Made by a program: the position numbers and the translations under genes. From Vibrio renipiscarius (GTDB taxonomy: Bacteria; Pseudomonadota; Gammaproteobacteria; Enterobacterales; Vibrionaceae), in assembly GCF_000827885.1 (NCBI RefSeq), contig NZ_JTKH01000001.1:1-60044 (forward strand): a DNA stretch of 60,044 nucleotides, given 5' to 3'. A model generated the notes under the pieces. That model had not been told where the DNA came from. It saw nothing but the letters and a program-made list of their open reading frames with translations, and searched no databases. Each line of letters begins with the position of its first letter. Position 1 is the first letter of the stretch. This document shows, piece by piece, positions 18,329 through 28,500 of this stretch.

Positions 18329-20113
18329 TTACGCTAGGCTTAGTAGTGGTGAGCCGACAACAACAGAATCACCTTCTTTAACGTGAAGATCTTGTACAAT
18401 ACCGCCACGCGCTGCACGGACTTCGGTTTCCATCTTCATCGCTTCAAGAATCAGCAATACATCACCTTCCGCAACTTCGGAACCGCTTTGTACATTCACT
18501 TTAAAAATATTCCCCGCCAGTGGCGCAGGTACCGCTTCTGCATCCCCAACAGGTGCAGCCGCTGCTGTCGCTTTGGCTTGCGGTGAACTGGAGACAACCG
18601 ACTGCAATTGACCTTGAGGCCCGACTTCAACATCATACACTTGCCCGTCAACTTTCACGCTGTAGGTTTCAATGCCACCTTGCGCAGGCGCGACAACAGG
18701 AACGACAGCCATCGGTTCTTTCCCTGGTGCTGGTTCAAACGCATCTGGGTTGTGACGATTCTTAAGGAATTTCAGGCCAACTTGCGGGAACAGTGCGTAC
18801 GTCAAAACGTCATCTACCGTATCTTCAGCAAGCGAAATACCCTCTTCTTTTGCTTTAATCAATAAATCGTCCGTCAGGGTATGCAATTCTGCTTTCAATA
18901 AATCAGCAGGACGACAAGTGACCGGCTCAGCACCATTCAGTACTTTTGCTTGCAACTCTGCATTCACTTCCGCTGGAGCCGCGCCGTATTCCCCTTTTAA
19001 GACACCCGCAGTTTCTTTCGTGATGCTCTTGTAACGTTCGCCAGTTAATACGTTGATCACCGCTTGTGTACCAACAATCTGTGATGTTGGCGTTACGAGC
19101 GGGATGTAACCCAAGTCTTGACGCACGCGAGGGATCTCTTCGAGCACTTCATCAATACGATCAGCGGCGCCTTGCTCTTTCAACTGAGCTTCCATATTCG
19201 TCAGCATGCCACCTGGCACTTGCGCGATCAGAATACGGGAATCCACGCCTTTCATTGAGCCTTCAAATTTTGCGTATTTCTTGCGAACTTCGCGGAAATA
19301 AGCGGCAATAGGCTCAAGCTGCTCTAAATTTAAATTGGTATCACGTTCAGTCCCTTGCAGCATCGCTACCACGGTTTCTGTTGGTGTATGGCCATAAGTA
19401 CAGCTCATTGATGAAATGGCAGTATCGAGAATATCGATCCCCGCCTCAACCGCTTTCACCGCGGTGGCGGTAGACAAGCCTGTCGTCGCATGGCAATGCA
19501 GCGCAAGAGGGACGTCACACGATGATTTAATACGAGTAATAAGATCCTCAGCCTCATAAGGCTTAAGTAGACCCGACATATCTTTGATACATAAAGAATG
19601 ACAGCCTAGATCTTCAAGTCGCTTAGCAATATCTACCCAGGTTTCAATGGTATGAACAGGGCTCGTCGTATAAGAAAGTGTGCCTTGAGCATGTGCACCA
19701 ACATCCACCGTCGCTTTAACGGCTTTCTGGAAATTGCGCACATCGTTCATCGCATCAAAAATACGGAAGACATCCATGCCGTTGGCATGTGCACGTTCAA
19801 CAAATTTTTCAACCACGTCATCAGCATAGTGGCGGTAACCTAACAGGTTTTGGCCACGCAACAACATTTGCATCGGGGTGTTCGGCATGGCTTTTTTCAG
19901 CTCACGCAAGCGCTCCCATGGATCTTCACCTAAGAAACGGATGCACGCATCAAACGTAGCTCCTCCCCAAGTCTCTAAAGACCAGTAACCAATTTTATCC
20001 AGCTCGGCGGCAATCGGTAACATATCTTCAATACGCATACGCGTTGCAAATAACGATTGATGGGCGTCACGAAGTACCACATCAGTTAAAGCTAGTGGTT
20101 TAGACATGCTCAT
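18329..20113 (-). CDS. oadA: Oxaloacetate decarboxylase, alpha subunit
   Basis: 594 aa. An N-terminal carboxyltransferase domain begins [17 protein letters not shown], with metal-binding HCHATTG near residue 210. A conserved central domain follows, then an Ala/Pro-rich linker (about 500-525) and a C-terminal biotinyl domain with EAMKMETEV, Lys560 being the biotin site. It transfers carboxyl from oxaloacetate to biotin and then to OadB. The linker is shorter and more mixed than in Klebsiella. Confidence 0.97.
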   Translation of the reverse strand: MSMSKPLALTDVVLRDAHQSLFATRMRIEDMLPIAAELDKIGYWSLETWGGATFDACIRFLGEDPWERLRELKKAMPNTPMQMLLRGQNLLGYRHYADDVVEKFVERAHANGMDVFRIFDAMNDVRNFQKAVKATVDVGAHAQGTLSYTTSPVHTIETWVDIAKRLEDLGCHSLCIKDMSGLLKPYEAEDLITRIKSSCDVPLALHCHATTGLSTATAVKAVEAGIDILDTAISSMSCTYGHTPTETVVAMLQGTERDTNLNLEQLEPIAAYFREVRKKYAKFEGSMKGVDSRILIAQVPGGMLTNMEAQLKEQGAADRIDEVLEEIPRVRQDLGYIPLVTPTSQIVGTQAVINVLTGERYKSITKETAGVLKGEYGAAPAEVNAELQAKVLNGAEPVTCRPADLLKAELHTLTDDLLIKAKEEGISLAEDTVDDVLTYALFPQVGLKFLKNRHNPDAFEPAPGKEPMAVVPVVAPAQGGIETYSVKVDGQVYDVEVGPQGQLQSVVSSSPQAKATAAAAPVGDAEAVPAPLAGNIFKVNVQSGSEVAEGDVLLILEAMKMETEVRAARGGIVQDLHVKEGDSVVVGSPLLSLA

Positions 20114-20139
20114 TAACTCCTTTTAAATCCTTTTCTATG

Positions 20140-20394
20140 CTATTTCGCTGGTGAGGTACGGTACTGATGTACCGCCGCAGAAATGGCTGCGACTACCTGT
20201 GGGCTTACAGCGGAAGATGATTGAACTTTTTTATTCTGTATTGGGGAAGAGATCGGCTCAGGTACCTCTTCTGGTACCAGTTTTGACATTAACCGAACGA
20301 GATATACGAGAAGTGTGAGGAAAATAAAGACAACTGACATTCCCGTGATCATGAGAGTGGCAGCATCTAATAGTTGGCTTCCAATAGTGTCCAT
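20140..20394 (-). CDS. oadG: Oxaloacetate decarboxylase, gamma subunit
   Basis: 84 aa with one N-terminal transmembrane helix (about 12-33) and a C-terminal hydrophilic tail that binds OadA and holds the complex together. The motif LVYLVRLMSKL after the helix is typical. First gene of the oadGAB unit, 26 nt before oadA. Confidence 0.93.
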   Translation of the reverse strand: MDTIGSQLLDAATLMITGMSVVFIFLTLLVYLVRLMSKLVPEEVPEPISSPIQNKKVQSSSAVSPQVVAAISAAVHQYRTSPAK

Positions 20395-20763
20395 TTAGCG
20401 TCCTTTCTTTGTCATCCTGACAATAGCGTAAGCAGTGTAACTATTCGGCTTTACCCGCATTCTTGCTTATGCAACTAAGCACATCATCGTGCTATCTGTT
20501 GTCGACAGATGCATTTAGTGATCCCGACAAGAGGTCTAGGATTATCTCGATTGGTTAAACTTTGTCAATTTCGTTTAAAGCAGTCTTCACGATAAAGCAC
20601 ATTTCTAGGGCAATATTCGTCACACAAATCACATAAAGCTGAAATATATGCGCTGAAAAGGATAAATAGCTGCTTATTATCTAACGTTATTCCAATTACA
20701 GAACACGTGCTGCGATAGGCTTAAAATTTCTTGGATATTTTCTTAAAAAACAGGAGGTTGTAT
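20395..20763. other. Intergenic region between oadG and the tRNA array
   Basis: Expected to hold the oadGAB promoter (minus strand). A weak CRP-like half (TGTGATTTGTGTGACG, minus strand, about 20617-20632) is present but too poor to call. The right end holds a 21-codon reading frame with a strong Shine-Dalgarno sequence (20764-20829). Confidence 0.5.
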
Positions 20764-20829
20764 ATGAGAAGTGAACAAGGTGATGAATTTTTGTTAATAA
20801 AAAAGCCCCGCATTTCTGCGAGGCTTTAG
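20764..20829 (+). CDS. Possible 21-aa leader or small protein
   Basis: ATG at 20764 preceded by a consensus AGGAGG (20752-20757) at 6-nt spacing, the best ribosome-binding site in the surrounding intergenic DNA. The frame begins MRSEQGDEFLLIKK and ends with a TAG at 20827-20829. Its last codons are the tRNA-array terminator read on the opposite strand, so the C-terminal PRISARL is probably incidental. A TAAAAT box (about 20722) could serve as -10. Whether it is translated cannot be told from sequence alone. Confidence 0.3.
   Translation: MRSEQGDEFLLIKKPRISARL
20798..20827 (-). terminator. Terminator of the tRNA-Arg/Ser array
   Basis: The minus strand reads AAAGCCTCGC AGAAAT GCGGGGCTTTTTTATT, just after the last tRNA-Arg. 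Confidence 0.9.
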
Positions 20830-20833
20830 AAGG

Positions 20834-20910
20834 TGGTGCGCCCTGGAGGATTCGAACCTCCGACCGCCTGGTTCGTAGCCAGGTACTCTATCCAGCTGAG
20901 CTAAGAGCGC
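20834..20910 (-). tRNA. tRNA-Arg(ACG), last of six
   Basis: 77 nt with encoded CCA. The anticodon loop CTACGAA gives ACG (read as ICG after deamination, decoding CGU/CGC/CGA). Acceptor GCGCTCT/AGGGCGC. Last gene of the array in the direction of transcription. Confidence 0.97.
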
Positions 20911-20979
20911 ACGGGTTTCGCTATCCAATAATCATCTAACTGACTATCAGTAACAGGATTAATAATAACCCTTAAAAAG

Positions 20980-21056
20980 TGGTGCGCCCTGGAGGATTCG
21001 AACCTCCGACCGCCTGGTTCGTAGCCAGGTACTCTATCCAGCTGAGCTAAGAGCGC
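20980..21056 (-). tRNA. tRNA-Arg(ACG)
   Basis: Identical to the copy at 20834-20910; 77 nt with CCA. Confidence 0.97.
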
Positions 21057-21125
21057 ACGGGTTTCGTTATCCAATAATCATTTAACTGACTATCAGTAAC
21101 AGGATTAATAATAACCCTTAAAAAG

Positions 21126-21202
21126 TGGTGCGCCCTGGAGGATTCGAACCTCCGACCGCCTGGTTCGTAGCCAGGTACTCTATCCAGCTGAGCTAAGAGC
21201 GC
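21126..21202 (-). tRNA. tRNA-Arg(ACG)
   Basis: Identical copy, 77 nt with CCA. Confidence 0.97.
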
Positions 21203-21272
21203 ACGGGTTTCGCTATCCAATAATCATTTAACTGATTATCAGTAACAGGATTAATTAATAACCCTTAAAAAG

Positions 21273-21349
21273 TGGTGCGCCCTGGAGGATTCGAACCTCC
21301 GACCGCCTGGTTCGTAGCCAGGTACTCTATCCAGCTGAGCTAAGAGCGC
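21273..21349 (-). tRNA. tRNA-Arg(ACG)
   Basis: Identical copy, 77 nt with CCA. The spacer on its upstream side (21350-21424) diverges from the repeat family. Confidence 0.97.
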
Positions 21350-21424
21350 ACGGGTTTCGTTATCAATCATCAAGTTTGCTAAAAACTTACCGATCAATAT
21401 CAGGATTTTACAACCCTCAATAAG

Positions 21425-21501
21425 TGGTGCGCCCTGGAGGATTCGAACCTCCGACCGCCTGGTTCGTAGCCAGGTACTCTATCCAGCTGAGCTAAGAGCG
21501 C
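21425..21501 (-). tRNA. tRNA-Arg(ACG)
   Basis: Identical copy, 77 nt with CCA, downstream of the first tRNA-Ser pair. Confidence 0.97.
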
Positions 21502-21568
21502 ATCATTCTGTGAAATATATCACAGTTTTTAAACTTTGAAACAAAAAAAAGACCAACGGTCAATTTAA

Positions 21569-21661
21569 TGGCGGTGAAGGAGGGATTCGAACCCTCGATA
21601 CGGTATTAAGCCGTATACTCCCTTAGCAGGGGAGCGCCTTCAGCCTCTCGGCCACCTCACC
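21569..21661 (-). tRNA. tRNA-Ser(GCT)
   Basis: 93 nt with CCA. Loop CTGCTAA gives anticodon GCT (AGC/AGU codons). Long variable arm of class II tRNA-Ser; acceptor GGTGAGG/CTTCACC with one G-U pair. Confidence 0.97.
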
Positions 21662-21684
21662 GTGTATTCCCTGGTAGTAAAAAG

Positions 21685-21761
21685 TGGTGCGCCCTGGAGG
21701 ATTCGAACCTCCGACCGCCTGGTTCGTAGCCAGGTACTCTATCCAGCTGAGCTAAGAGCGC
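21685..21761 (-). tRNA. tRNA-Arg(ACG)
   Basis: Identical copy, 77 nt with CCA, only 23 nt upstream of the tRNA-Ser at 21569-21661. Confidence 0.97.
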
Positions 21762-21827
21762 ACTATTTTTTACTCATTTTCCAATGGAAAACTTTCAACG
21801 CTATGGTTCCGAGGAACCGTGCAAGAA

Positions 21828-21920
21828 TGGCGGTGAAGGAGGGATTCGAACCCTCGATACGGTATTAAGCCGTATACTCCCTTAGCAGGGGAGCGCCTTC
21901 AGCCTCTCGGCCACCTCACC
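21828..21920 (-). tRNA. tRNA-Ser(GCT), first of the array
   Basis: Same sequence as the tRNA-Ser at 21569-21661; 93 nt with CCA. Promoter-proximal member of the eight-tRNA transcript. Confidence 0.97.
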
Positions 21921-21935
21921 GTCTTGCGGAGGCAC

Positions 21936-21963
21936 ATATTACGATTTACCGAAAATATGTCAA
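21936..21963 (-). promoter_or_regulatory. Promoter of the tRNA-Ser/Arg array
   Basis: Minus-strand -35 TTGACA (21958-21963), 16-nt spacer, -10 TAATAT (21936-21941) with a GC-rich discriminator, 15 nt before the first tRNA. No other strong promoter is visible within the array. Confidence 0.8.
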
Positions 21964-22066
21964 ACCTTTTCTTGATAAAAATAGCAAAAAATCACTCAAC
22001 TGTTGGCTATTTAATCAAGATGCCGTTTATTCGTACTTTTCTGAACAAACTACTGCTTTTAATCAC

Positions 22067-22097
22067 AAAAAAAGCTGACATCACGCCAGCTTTTTTT
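22067..22097 (-). terminator. Terminator of csrA
   Basis: The minus strand reads AAAAAAAGCTGGCGTGATGT and then CAGCTTTTTTTGTG, 6 nt beyond the csrA stop; the A and T tracts make it bidirectional. Confidence 0.9.
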
Positions 22098-22103
22098 CAG
22101 TCA

Positions 22104-22301
22104 CTAATAGTTGCCTGAAGTTGGCGCGCTATTACCTTTTTCCGCCTGAATACGCATGTAAATCTCTTCGCGGTGAACAGACACTTCTTTCGGAGCATTA
22201 ACACCGATACGTACTTGGTTACCTTTTACACCTAGTACCGTTACAGTGACTTCATCACCGATCATTAGAGTTTCACCAACACGGCGAGTTAAAATTAGCA
22301 T
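22104..22301 (-). CDS. csrA: Carbon storage regulator CsrA
   Basis: 65 aa RNA-binding dimer. N-terminal [16 protein letters not shown] with the RNA-contacting Leu4/Arg6 region, and [12 protein letters not shown] with Arg44 as in E. coli. It binds GGA motifs in 5' leaders and controls central metabolism, motility and, in vibrios, quorum-sensing output. Good GGAGCA site upstream. It lies 86 nt after lysC, and downstream is the tRNA array. Confidence 0.99.
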   Translation of the reverse strand: MLILTRRVGETLMIGDEVTVTVLGVKGNQVRIGVNAPKEVSVHREEIYMRIQAEKGNSAPTSGNY

Positions 22302-22387
22302 TCTGTGCTCCTTGAGTAATCTCTGAAATATCTTGCTACGTTTCTATTATCCAACAAAAGTTATATTTTCGTAAACTCTATTCTTTA

Positions 22388-23599
22388 TTAAATCGTTTCT
22401 ACTACGATGCATTTTTGTTGAGAATTGGCAACGTCACTTGAATTTATGTAAGCATGGTGCAGTATGTTTGCAGCTTTGTCGATACTATCTGGAGATATAA
22501 CGAAAGTAATCGAGAGCGGATTCAATACTGTATCAATCACCGTGATACCTTGTTCAGCCAGCCTTTGATGGCAGCCTTTGGCCAATTGTTCAGCCTGTAC
22601 TCCCACGGCAGTGACTAAGCCTATAGGCTCACTATTACTAATTTTGCTCTCAATGACTAGCTCAAGCTTAGTGTAAACGTCCTGTTTTATCACTATAGCA
22701 ACCCATTCTGGACGTTCGATCACATTCCAGATCATAATCCCTAACATTTGACACTGTTTTTGCACATCCGCTAATGCGGTTCTTTTCATTGATATCAGAC
22801 ACATGTCGGATTGAATAGCAAAGCCACATATCGCCTGATGGCAATCATTGCCTTTCACTAAGGTGCCTGAATAAACCTCCCCCGGAGAAGCATCGAAGGT
22901 GGAAAGCACTCTTAATGGCACTTGATGTGTCCATGCATAGTGAACCGAGGGTAAATGTAAAACTTTTGCGCCATGCTGTGCCATGCTCGCCATCGATGGA
23001 AAATCGATAACCGCTAACTTTTGCGCTGTTGGGACGATTCTCGGATCAATGGTGTAGACACCATCGACATCGGTAAATATTTGACATTCGGCAGCACTAA
23101 GAGCGCCGGCCAGCACCACTGCGGTTGTATCCGATCCGCCGCGCCCTAACGTAGTAATGTCACCCGCTGTATTCACGCCTTGAAATCCCGCCACGATCAC
23201 TATCTTATCCAACGCCAACAAATCGTAGATTCGTGTCGTGTCTATGCGTTGAATCGCAGCGTCATTATGACGGTTATCGGTCATAATGTTGGCTTGAGAG
23301 CCCGTTAAAGATACGGCGGGATAACCCAACTTATTCAATGTCATCGCCAATAGCGCCATTGACATCTGCTCTCCAGCGGAGAGTAAGACATCTAATTCTC
23401 TTGCGGTTGGGACGTTATCGACTTGTTTTGCTAGTGCCATTAACCGATTGGTTTCACCTGACATGGCTGAAACAACGACAACGAGCTGATTTCCTGATTT
23501 TTTTGCGCTGATGATATGTTTGGCAACCGTATGAATATTTTCAATTGTTCCCATCGAGGTTCCACCAAACTTTTGCACAATCAGAGGCTTACTCACCAC
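22388..23599 (-). CDS. lysC: Aspartate kinase
   Basis: 403 aa, monofunctional. It phosphorylates L-aspartate, the first step to lysine, methionine and threonine. The kinase domain opens IVQKFGGTSMG and has TTLGRGGSDTTAV (about 145-157) and FTDVDGVYTIDPR. The C-terminal ~130 residues are paired ACT domains. It starts with GTG at 23597-23599; AGGAGG lies 7 nt upstream, and a second GTG follows directly. The gene symbol follows common Vibrio usage. Confidence 0.93.
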   Translation of the reverse strand: MVSKPLIVQKFGGTSMGTIENIHTVAKHIISAKKSGNQLVVVVSAMSGETNRLMALAKQVDNVPTARELDVLLSAGEQMSMALLAMTLNKLGYPAVSLTGSQANIMTDNRHNDAAIQRIDTTRIYDLLALDKIVIVAGFQGVNTAGDITTLGRGGSDTTAVVLAGALSAAECQIFTDVDGVYTIDPRIVPTAQKLAVIDFPSMASMAQHGAKVLHLPSVHYAWTHQVPLRVLSTFDASPGEVYSGTLVKGNDCHQAICGFAIQSDMCLISMKRTALADVQKQCQMLGIMIWNVIERPEWVAIVIKQDVYTKLELVIESKISNSEPIGLVTAVGVQAEQLAKGCHQRLAEQGITVIDTVLNPLSITFVISPDSIDKAANILHHAYINSSDVANSQQKCIVVETI

Positions 23600-23701
23600 C
23601 CTCTATCCTCCTAAGAACTGAGTCCATTTTCGCCATCATTAAAAGTAATAATGACCATGCTGCGGGGTAATTTTACTTATCATCCTAATATTCAAACACC
23701 C

Positions 23702-23736
23702 AAAAAAAACGCCCAACCAATGGTTGAGCGTTCATT
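23702..23736 (-). terminator. Terminator of alaS
   Basis: The minus strand reads GAACGCTCAACCATTGG and then TTGGGCGTTTTTTTT, between the alaS stop and lysC. Confidence 0.9.
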
Positions 23737-23749
23737 TCTATTTTATAGC

Positions 23750-26347
23750 TTACAGTCGCTCAGCAATCCAAGCTTCAACTGTTGCAAGAGCCGCTGGTAA
23801 TGCTGCCGCATCGGTACCGCCCGCTTGCGCCATATCAGGACGACCGCCACCTTTGCCACCAACCTGCTGTGCCACCATGTTAACCAATTCGCCAGCTTTT
23901 ACTTTGCCAACTAAATCTTTAGTCACACCAGCAATCAAACCAACTTTATCGTCAGCAACGTTGCCTAGCATAATGATGCCGCTGCCCATTTGGTTTTTCA
24001 GCTCATCAACCATGCCGCGTAGTGCTTTGTTGTCTGCGCCATCAAGCTGTGCAATCAACACTTTCACACCCGCGATGTCTTTCACTTGATCCGTTAGGCT
24101 CGCGCTTGCTTGAGAAGCCAACTTGTCTTTCAGCTGTTGAATTTCTTTCTCTAGCGATTTCGCTTTGTTCGCCGCTTCTGCCAATTTCTCTTCGTATTTC
24201 GCCGTTTGCGCTTCAATAACGTCAAGCGCCGCTTCACCCGTTACCGCTTCAATACGACGAATACCCGCTGCGATACCACCTTCAGAGGTGATCTTAAACA
24301 GACCAATATCACCGGTGTTTTCAGCGTGGATACCACCACAAAGCTCGGTTGAGAACTCGCCCATTGATAGTACGCGAACTTCGTCATCGTACTTCTCACC
24401 AAACAGTGCCATTGCGCCTTTTTGCTTCGCAGACTCAATATCCATCACGTTGGTTTCAATGTCGTGGTTACGACGCACTTGCGCGTTCACGATACGCTCG
24501 ACTTCTTTAAGTTCAGCTGCTGTAACGCCTTCAAGGTGCGAGAAGTCAAAACGCAGGTTGTCCGCTTTAACCAATGAACCTTTTTGCGTCACGTGCTCAC
24601 CTAATACTTTGCGCAGCGCTGCATGCAATAAGTGCGTCGCAGAGTGGTTTAGAGTAATCGCGGTACGACGAACAGCATCAACGATAGCGTGTGCTTTATC
24701 GCCTTTCGCGAATACGCCTTCCGTTAAGACACCGTGGTGAGCAATTGCATTGCCTAGCTTTTGCGTATCTTCAACGGTAAATAGGCCTGATTCTGTTTTC
24801 AGTACACCAGCATCACCAGACTGACCGCCTGATTCTGCATAGAATGGCGTTTCTTCTAGAACGATGATCGCTTTGTCGCCAGCCGATAGAGAATCCACTT
24901 CATTGCCTTCAACAAACAATGCTGCGATAACACTTTCACCTTCAGTGCCCGTGTAGCCACAGAAGTCAGTTTCTACGTCGGTTTTGATTACTGCATTGTA
25001 GTCAGTACCAAATTGGCCGGCTTCGCGTGCGCGTTGACGCTGCTCTTCCATTGCCTTTTCAAAACCTTCTTCATCGATCGTAAATTCACGTTCACGAGCG
25101 ACATCGTTCGTTAAGTCAGCTGGGAAGCCGTAAGTATCGTAAAGTTTAAATACGGTTTCACCGTCTAATACTTTGCCGTCTGGACCGGATGCATCAATGT
25201 TATCTAACGCTTCGTTTAGAATTGTCATGCCACGTTCAAGAGTGCGTCCGAAGTTCTCTTCTTCGATGCGTAGAACTTTTTCTACCAACACTTGTTGACG
25301 TTTCAGCTCTTCGCCTGCGGTGCCCATAATGCCAGCAAGTACGCCAACCAGTTTATGGAAGAACACGCCTTGTGCACCAATCTTGTTACCATGGCGAACT
25401 GCACGACGGATAATACGACGCAGTACATAGCCACGACCTTCGTTTGAAGGCATTACACCATCAACGATAAGGAATGAACATGAGCGGATGTGGTCAGCAA
25501 TAACGCGTAGCGATTGATTCGATAGGTCTTCACAACCAATCAGTTCAGCGGTAGCTTTAATCAACGCTTGGAATACATCGATTTCGTAGTTTGAGTGAAC
25601 ACCCTGCATGATTGCAGAAATACGCTCAATACCCATACCCGTATCTACCGATGGTTTTGGTAGCGGTTCCATCGTGCCGTCAGCTTGACGATTGAACTGC
25701 ATAAATACGTTGTTCCAGATCTCGATAAAGCGGTCACCATCTTCTTCAGGAGTACCAGGACGGCCACCCCAGATGTGATCACCGTGATCGTAGAAGATTT
25801 CAGTACATGGACCACAAGGACCAGTGTCACCCATTTGCCAGAAGTTATCTGACTCAAATGGTTTACCACCTTTCTTATCGCCGATACGAATAATGCGATC
25901 CGCTGGAATGCCTACTTTCTGGTTCCAGATATCAAACGCTTCATCATCGGTTTCATAGATAGTGACCAGTAGACGATCTTTTGGTAGCTGAAGGGTTTCC
26001 GTTAGGAATTCCCAAGCAAACGCGATCGCATCTTCTTTGAAGTAATCACCAAAGCTGAAATTACCTAGCATTTCAAAGAAAGTGTGGTGGCGAGCAGTAA
26101 AGCCAACGTTTTCTAAGTCGTTGTGTTTACCACCAGCACGTACACAGCGTTGAGCCGTAGTCGCTCGAGTGTAGGCGCGTTTTTCTAAACCTAAGAAACA
26201 ATCTTTAAATTGGTTCATACCTGCGTTAGTGAAAAGCAGGGTTGGGTCGTTATGCGGTACTAACGATGAACTTTCTACGATTTGGTGTCCTTTGGTTTCA
26301 AAGAACTTAAGGAACGCGTTACGAACCTCATCTGTGCTCATGTACAT
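23750..26347 (-). CDS. alaS: Alanyl-tRNA synthetase
   Basis: 865 aa from the ATG at 26345-26347, chosen because AGGA is correctly placed and alignment to other AlaS starts there; a longer frame reaches 26404 without a ribosome site. Class II catalytic domain with [21 protein letters not shown] and [16 protein letters not shown]. Editing domain with [13 protein letters not shown] (His pair) and the distal [14 protein letters not shown]-terminal coiled coil and oligomerisation region (about 730-865) with [12 protein letters not shown]. Confidence 0.98.
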   Translation of the reverse strand: MYMSTDEVRNAFLKFFETKGHQIVESSSLVPHNDPTLLFTNAGMNQFKDCFLGLEKRAYTRATTAQRCVRAGGKHNDLENVGFTARHHTFFEMLGNFSFGDYFKEDAIAFAWEFLTETLQLPKDRLLVTIYETDDEAFDIWNQKVGIPADRIIRIGDKKGGKPFESDNFWQMGDTGPCGPCTEIFYDHGDHIWGGRPGTPEEDGDRFIEIWNNVFMQFNRQADGTMEPLPKPSVDTGMGIERISAIMQGVHSNYEIDVFQALIKATAELIGCEDLSNQSLRVIADHIRSCSFLIVDGVMPSNEGRGYVLRRIIRRAVRHGNKIGAQGVFFHKLVGVLAGIMGTAGEELKRQQVLVEKVLRIEEENFGRTLERGMTILNEALDNIDASGPDGKVLDGETVFKLYDTYGFPADLTNDVAREREFTIDEEGFEKAMEEQRQRAREAGQFGTDYNAVIKTDVETDFCGYTGTEGESVIAALFVEGNEVDSLSAGDKAIIVLEETPFYAESGGQSGDAGVLKTESGLFTVEDTQKLGNAIAHHGVLTEGVFAKGDKAHAIVDAVRRTAITLNHSATHLLHAALRKVLGEHVTQKGSLVKADNLRFDFSHLEGVTAAELKEVERIVNAQVRRNHDIETNVMDIESAKQKGAMALFGEKYDDEVRVLSMGEFSTELCGGIHAENTGDIGLFKITSEGGIAAGIRRIEAVTGEAALDVIEAQTAKYEEKLAEAANKAKSLEKEIQQLKDKLASQASASLTDQVKDIAGVKVLIAQLDGADNKALRGMVDELKNQMGSGIIMLGNVADDKVGLIAGVTKDLVGKVKAGELVNMVAQQVGGKGGGRPDMAQAGGTDAAALPAALATVEAWIAERL

Positions 26348-26672
26348 GCAGCTCTTCCTGAAAATAGTCGAGATAGAATTTTGCTGTATTGTACACATAA
26401 GCAAGCACTAGATGCTAGTTTCGCCATGGCTCTATTTGTGGGGTTTTTGTGGTGTTTTTCTGACCTGACGGGGAAAAGAGTGCCAATTGCTACTAAAACA
26501 ATCTATTAGGTTCAATGTGCGCCGCCACGCTTTTTACGCTGATATTACTCGCGATCCATTCACTCCGAGTACACACTGATTTTCAGCGTGCTTGTCGATA
26601 ATATTCGGCCAAAGGATCACTGGATAAAATAAAGCCCCGCTAGATAAGCAGGGCTTCGATAATTCTAAACGT
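26348..26672. other. recA-alaS intergenic region
   Basis: 325 nt with the recA terminator and no ORF that could encode RecX, which sits here in several vibrios. The alaS-proximal part probably contains the alaS promoter (TACAAT at about 26391-26396 on the minus strand). Confidence 0.6.
26626..26658 (-). terminator. Terminator of recA
   Basis: The minus strand reads GAAGCCCTGCTTATCTAGC and then GGGGCTTTATTTTA, 14 nt after the recA stop. Confidence 0.9.
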
Positions 26673-27713
26673 TTAGAACTCTTCTTCTTGTGGCATTTCG
26701 CCGACTTCTGGCTCTTCTGGTTCAACCGGAGTTAATAGCATTTCACGCAGTTTGCTATCGATGGTTTTCGCCGCCTCAGTATTCTCTTTTAGATACTTAC
26801 ACGCGTTCGCTTTACCTTGGCCGATCTTGTCACCATTGTAGCTGTACCATGCACCCGCTTTTTCAATCAGCTTGTGTTTTACACCTAGGTCAACCAGCTC
26901 ACCTTCACGGTTAAAGCCTTGGCCGTAAAGAATTTGTGTTTCAGCTTGCTTAAATGGCGCAGCAATCTTGTTCTTAACCACTTTAATACGCGTTTCGTTA
27001 CCCACGACTTCGTCGCCATCTTTGATTGAACCCGTACGACGGATATCAAGACGCACAGACGCGTAGAATTTTAGTGCGTTACCACCGGTCGTGGTTTCTG
27101 GGTTACCAAACATCACACCAATTTTCATTCGGATTTGGTTGATGAAGATACACATACAGTTTGACTGCTTAAGGTTACCGGTTAGCTTACGCATTGCTTG
27201 AGAAAGCATACGAGCTTGCAGACCCATGTGGCTATCGCCCATCTCACCTTCGATTTCTGCTTTTGGTGTTAGTGCTGCTACTGAGTCGACAACCAAAACA
27301 TCAATCGCACCTGAACGCGCTAACGCATCACAGATTTCTAGAGCCTGTTCGCCTGTATCAGGCTGAGAGACTAATAGAGCATCGATATCAACACCGAGCT
27401 TCTTCGCGTAGATAGGATCAAGCGCGTGCTCAGCATCGATAAAGGCACAAGTTTTACCTACGCGTTGCGCAGCGGCAATCAACTCAAGTGTTAACGTCGT
27501 CTTACCTGAAGATTCTGGACCGTAAACTTCAACGATACGACCCATTGGTAAGCCACCAGCACCCAATGCGATATCTAGAGAAAGTGAACCGGTAGAGATG
27601 GTTTCAACATCCATTGTGCGGTTATCACCAAGGCGCATGATTGAGCCTTTACCAAATTGCTTTTCAATCTGACCTAGCGCAGCGGCGAGCGCCTTCTGTT
27701 TGTTCTCGTCCAT
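26673..27713 (-). CDS. recA: Recombinase RecA
   Basis: 346 aa from the ATG at 27711-27713 with GGAG 6 nt upstream; the open frame extends further but without support. ATP-dependent strand exchange and SOS co-protease. Walker A GPESSGKT at 65-72, and MAW-type segments [16 protein letters not shown] and [16 protein letters not shown]. The acidic C-terminus ([16 protein letters not shown]) is typical and regulates DNA binding. Controlled by LexA (site 27806-27821). Confidence 0.99.
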   Translation of the reverse strand: MDENKQKALAAALGQIEKQFGKGSIMRLGDNRTMDVETISTGSLSLDIALGAGGLPMGRIVEVYGPESSGKTTLTLELIAAAQRVGKTCAFIDAEHALDPIYAKKLGVDIDALLVSQPDTGEQALEICDALARSGAIDVLVVDSVAALTPKAEIEGEMGDSHMGLQARMLSQAMRKLTGNLKQSNCMCIFINQIRMKIGVMFGNPETTTGGNALKFYASVRLDIRRTGSIKDGDEVVGNETRIKVVKNKIAAPFKQAETQILYGQGFNREGELVDLGVKHKLIEKAGAWYSYNGDKIGQGKANACKYLKENTEAAKTIDSKLREMLLTPVEPEEPEVGEMPQEEEF

Positions 27714-27799
27714 CACTTTCTCCAAACTACCCATCATCGCTGATGAATAAAAAATTTTGTTGAGTCCTGTCCAGTGACACTGAACAATCAATGAGTGTC

Positions 27800-27827
27800 A
27801 TTATACTGTTGATTCATACAGTGTCTA
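27800..27827 (-). promoter_or_regulatory. recA promoter with LexA box
   Basis: Minus-strand -35 TAGACA (27822-27827), 16-nt spacer and -10 TATAAT (27800-27805). The spacer is exactly the LexA operator CTGTATGAATCAACAG (27806-27821; CTGT-N8-ACAG), so repressor binding would block RNA polymerase directly. Confidence 0.9.
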
Positions 27828-27927
27828 TAGCTGTGTGACATTTTTTTGATTTCACTCGATAGAGTACTGATCTCACGACCATTTTAAACTCGCGATAGTG
27901 AAACCATGATCTTGGACTCAACTTTTA

Positions 27928-28422
27928 TCAACACTCTGTCAAATAATCACACAGTGTTTTTAACGCGTATTCAACCGCTTGTGAACGAACCGCGCAGCGA
28001 TCGCCAGAGAAACGCACTGTTTCGACCGCTTGCCAGCTATTCACATCCGCCCAAGCAAAACACACCGTGCCCACTGGCTTATCTTCACTGCCACCGCCCG
28101 GTCCGGCAATGCCGCTGATCGATACCGCGATGGTGGCGTTTGAATATTTGAGAGCGCCAGTCACCATTTCTTGCACGACGGCCTCACTGACGGCGCCGTA
28201 TTGATCTAACGTTTCAGCGCACACCGCTAACATTTCCATCTTAGCTTCATTACTGTAGGTGATAAATGCACGATCGAACCATGCTGAACTGCCTGCAATA
28301 TCTGTGACGGCAGTGGCGACACCACCACCAGTACATGACTCTGCGGTGGAAAGCACTTGAGAGTGCTTTGCCAATAGTCTACCCAGTTCTGTACTCAATA
28401 TTTGGTGTGATTCCATATTCAA
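27928..28422 (-). CDS. pncC: Nicotinamide-nucleotide amidohydrolase PncC (CinA C-terminal type)
   Basis: 164 aa, stand-alone CinA C-terminal domain. It deamidates NMN to nicotinic acid mononucleotide in pyridine-nucleotide recycling. STAESCTGGGVATAVTDIAG carries the conserved Ser/Thr/Gly active-site loop, and SISGIAGPGGGSEDKPVGTV the second conserved loop. The first or third codon (both Met) could be the start. Divergent from mutS, with 78 nt between. Confidence 0.93.
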   Translation of the reverse strand: MNMESHQILSTELGRLLAKHSQVLSTAESCTGGGVATAVTDIAGSSAWFDRAFITYSNEAKMEMLAVCAETLDQYGAVSEAVVQEMVTGALKYSNATIAVSISGIAGPGGGSEDKPVGTVCFAWADVNSWQAVETVRFSGDRCAVRSQAVEYALKTLCDYLTEC

Positions 28423-28500
28423 AATCCTGATTGTGACTTTTCGCCTGAGATCGATTGACGTATCCTAAGCCGCAATTGTCATAAACGAAAGAAGTTAGCC

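Larger units (their letters stand above)
20834..21349 (-). repeat. 146-nt tandem repeat of tRNA-Arg plus spacer
   Basis: Four tRNA-Arg copies are separated by three spacers of 69, 69 and 70 nt. The spacers differ at only a few positions, all starting ACGGGTTTCG and ending ACCCTTAAAAAG. Non-coding spacers this alike show recent tandem duplication or continuing recombination between copies. Confidence 0.95.
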
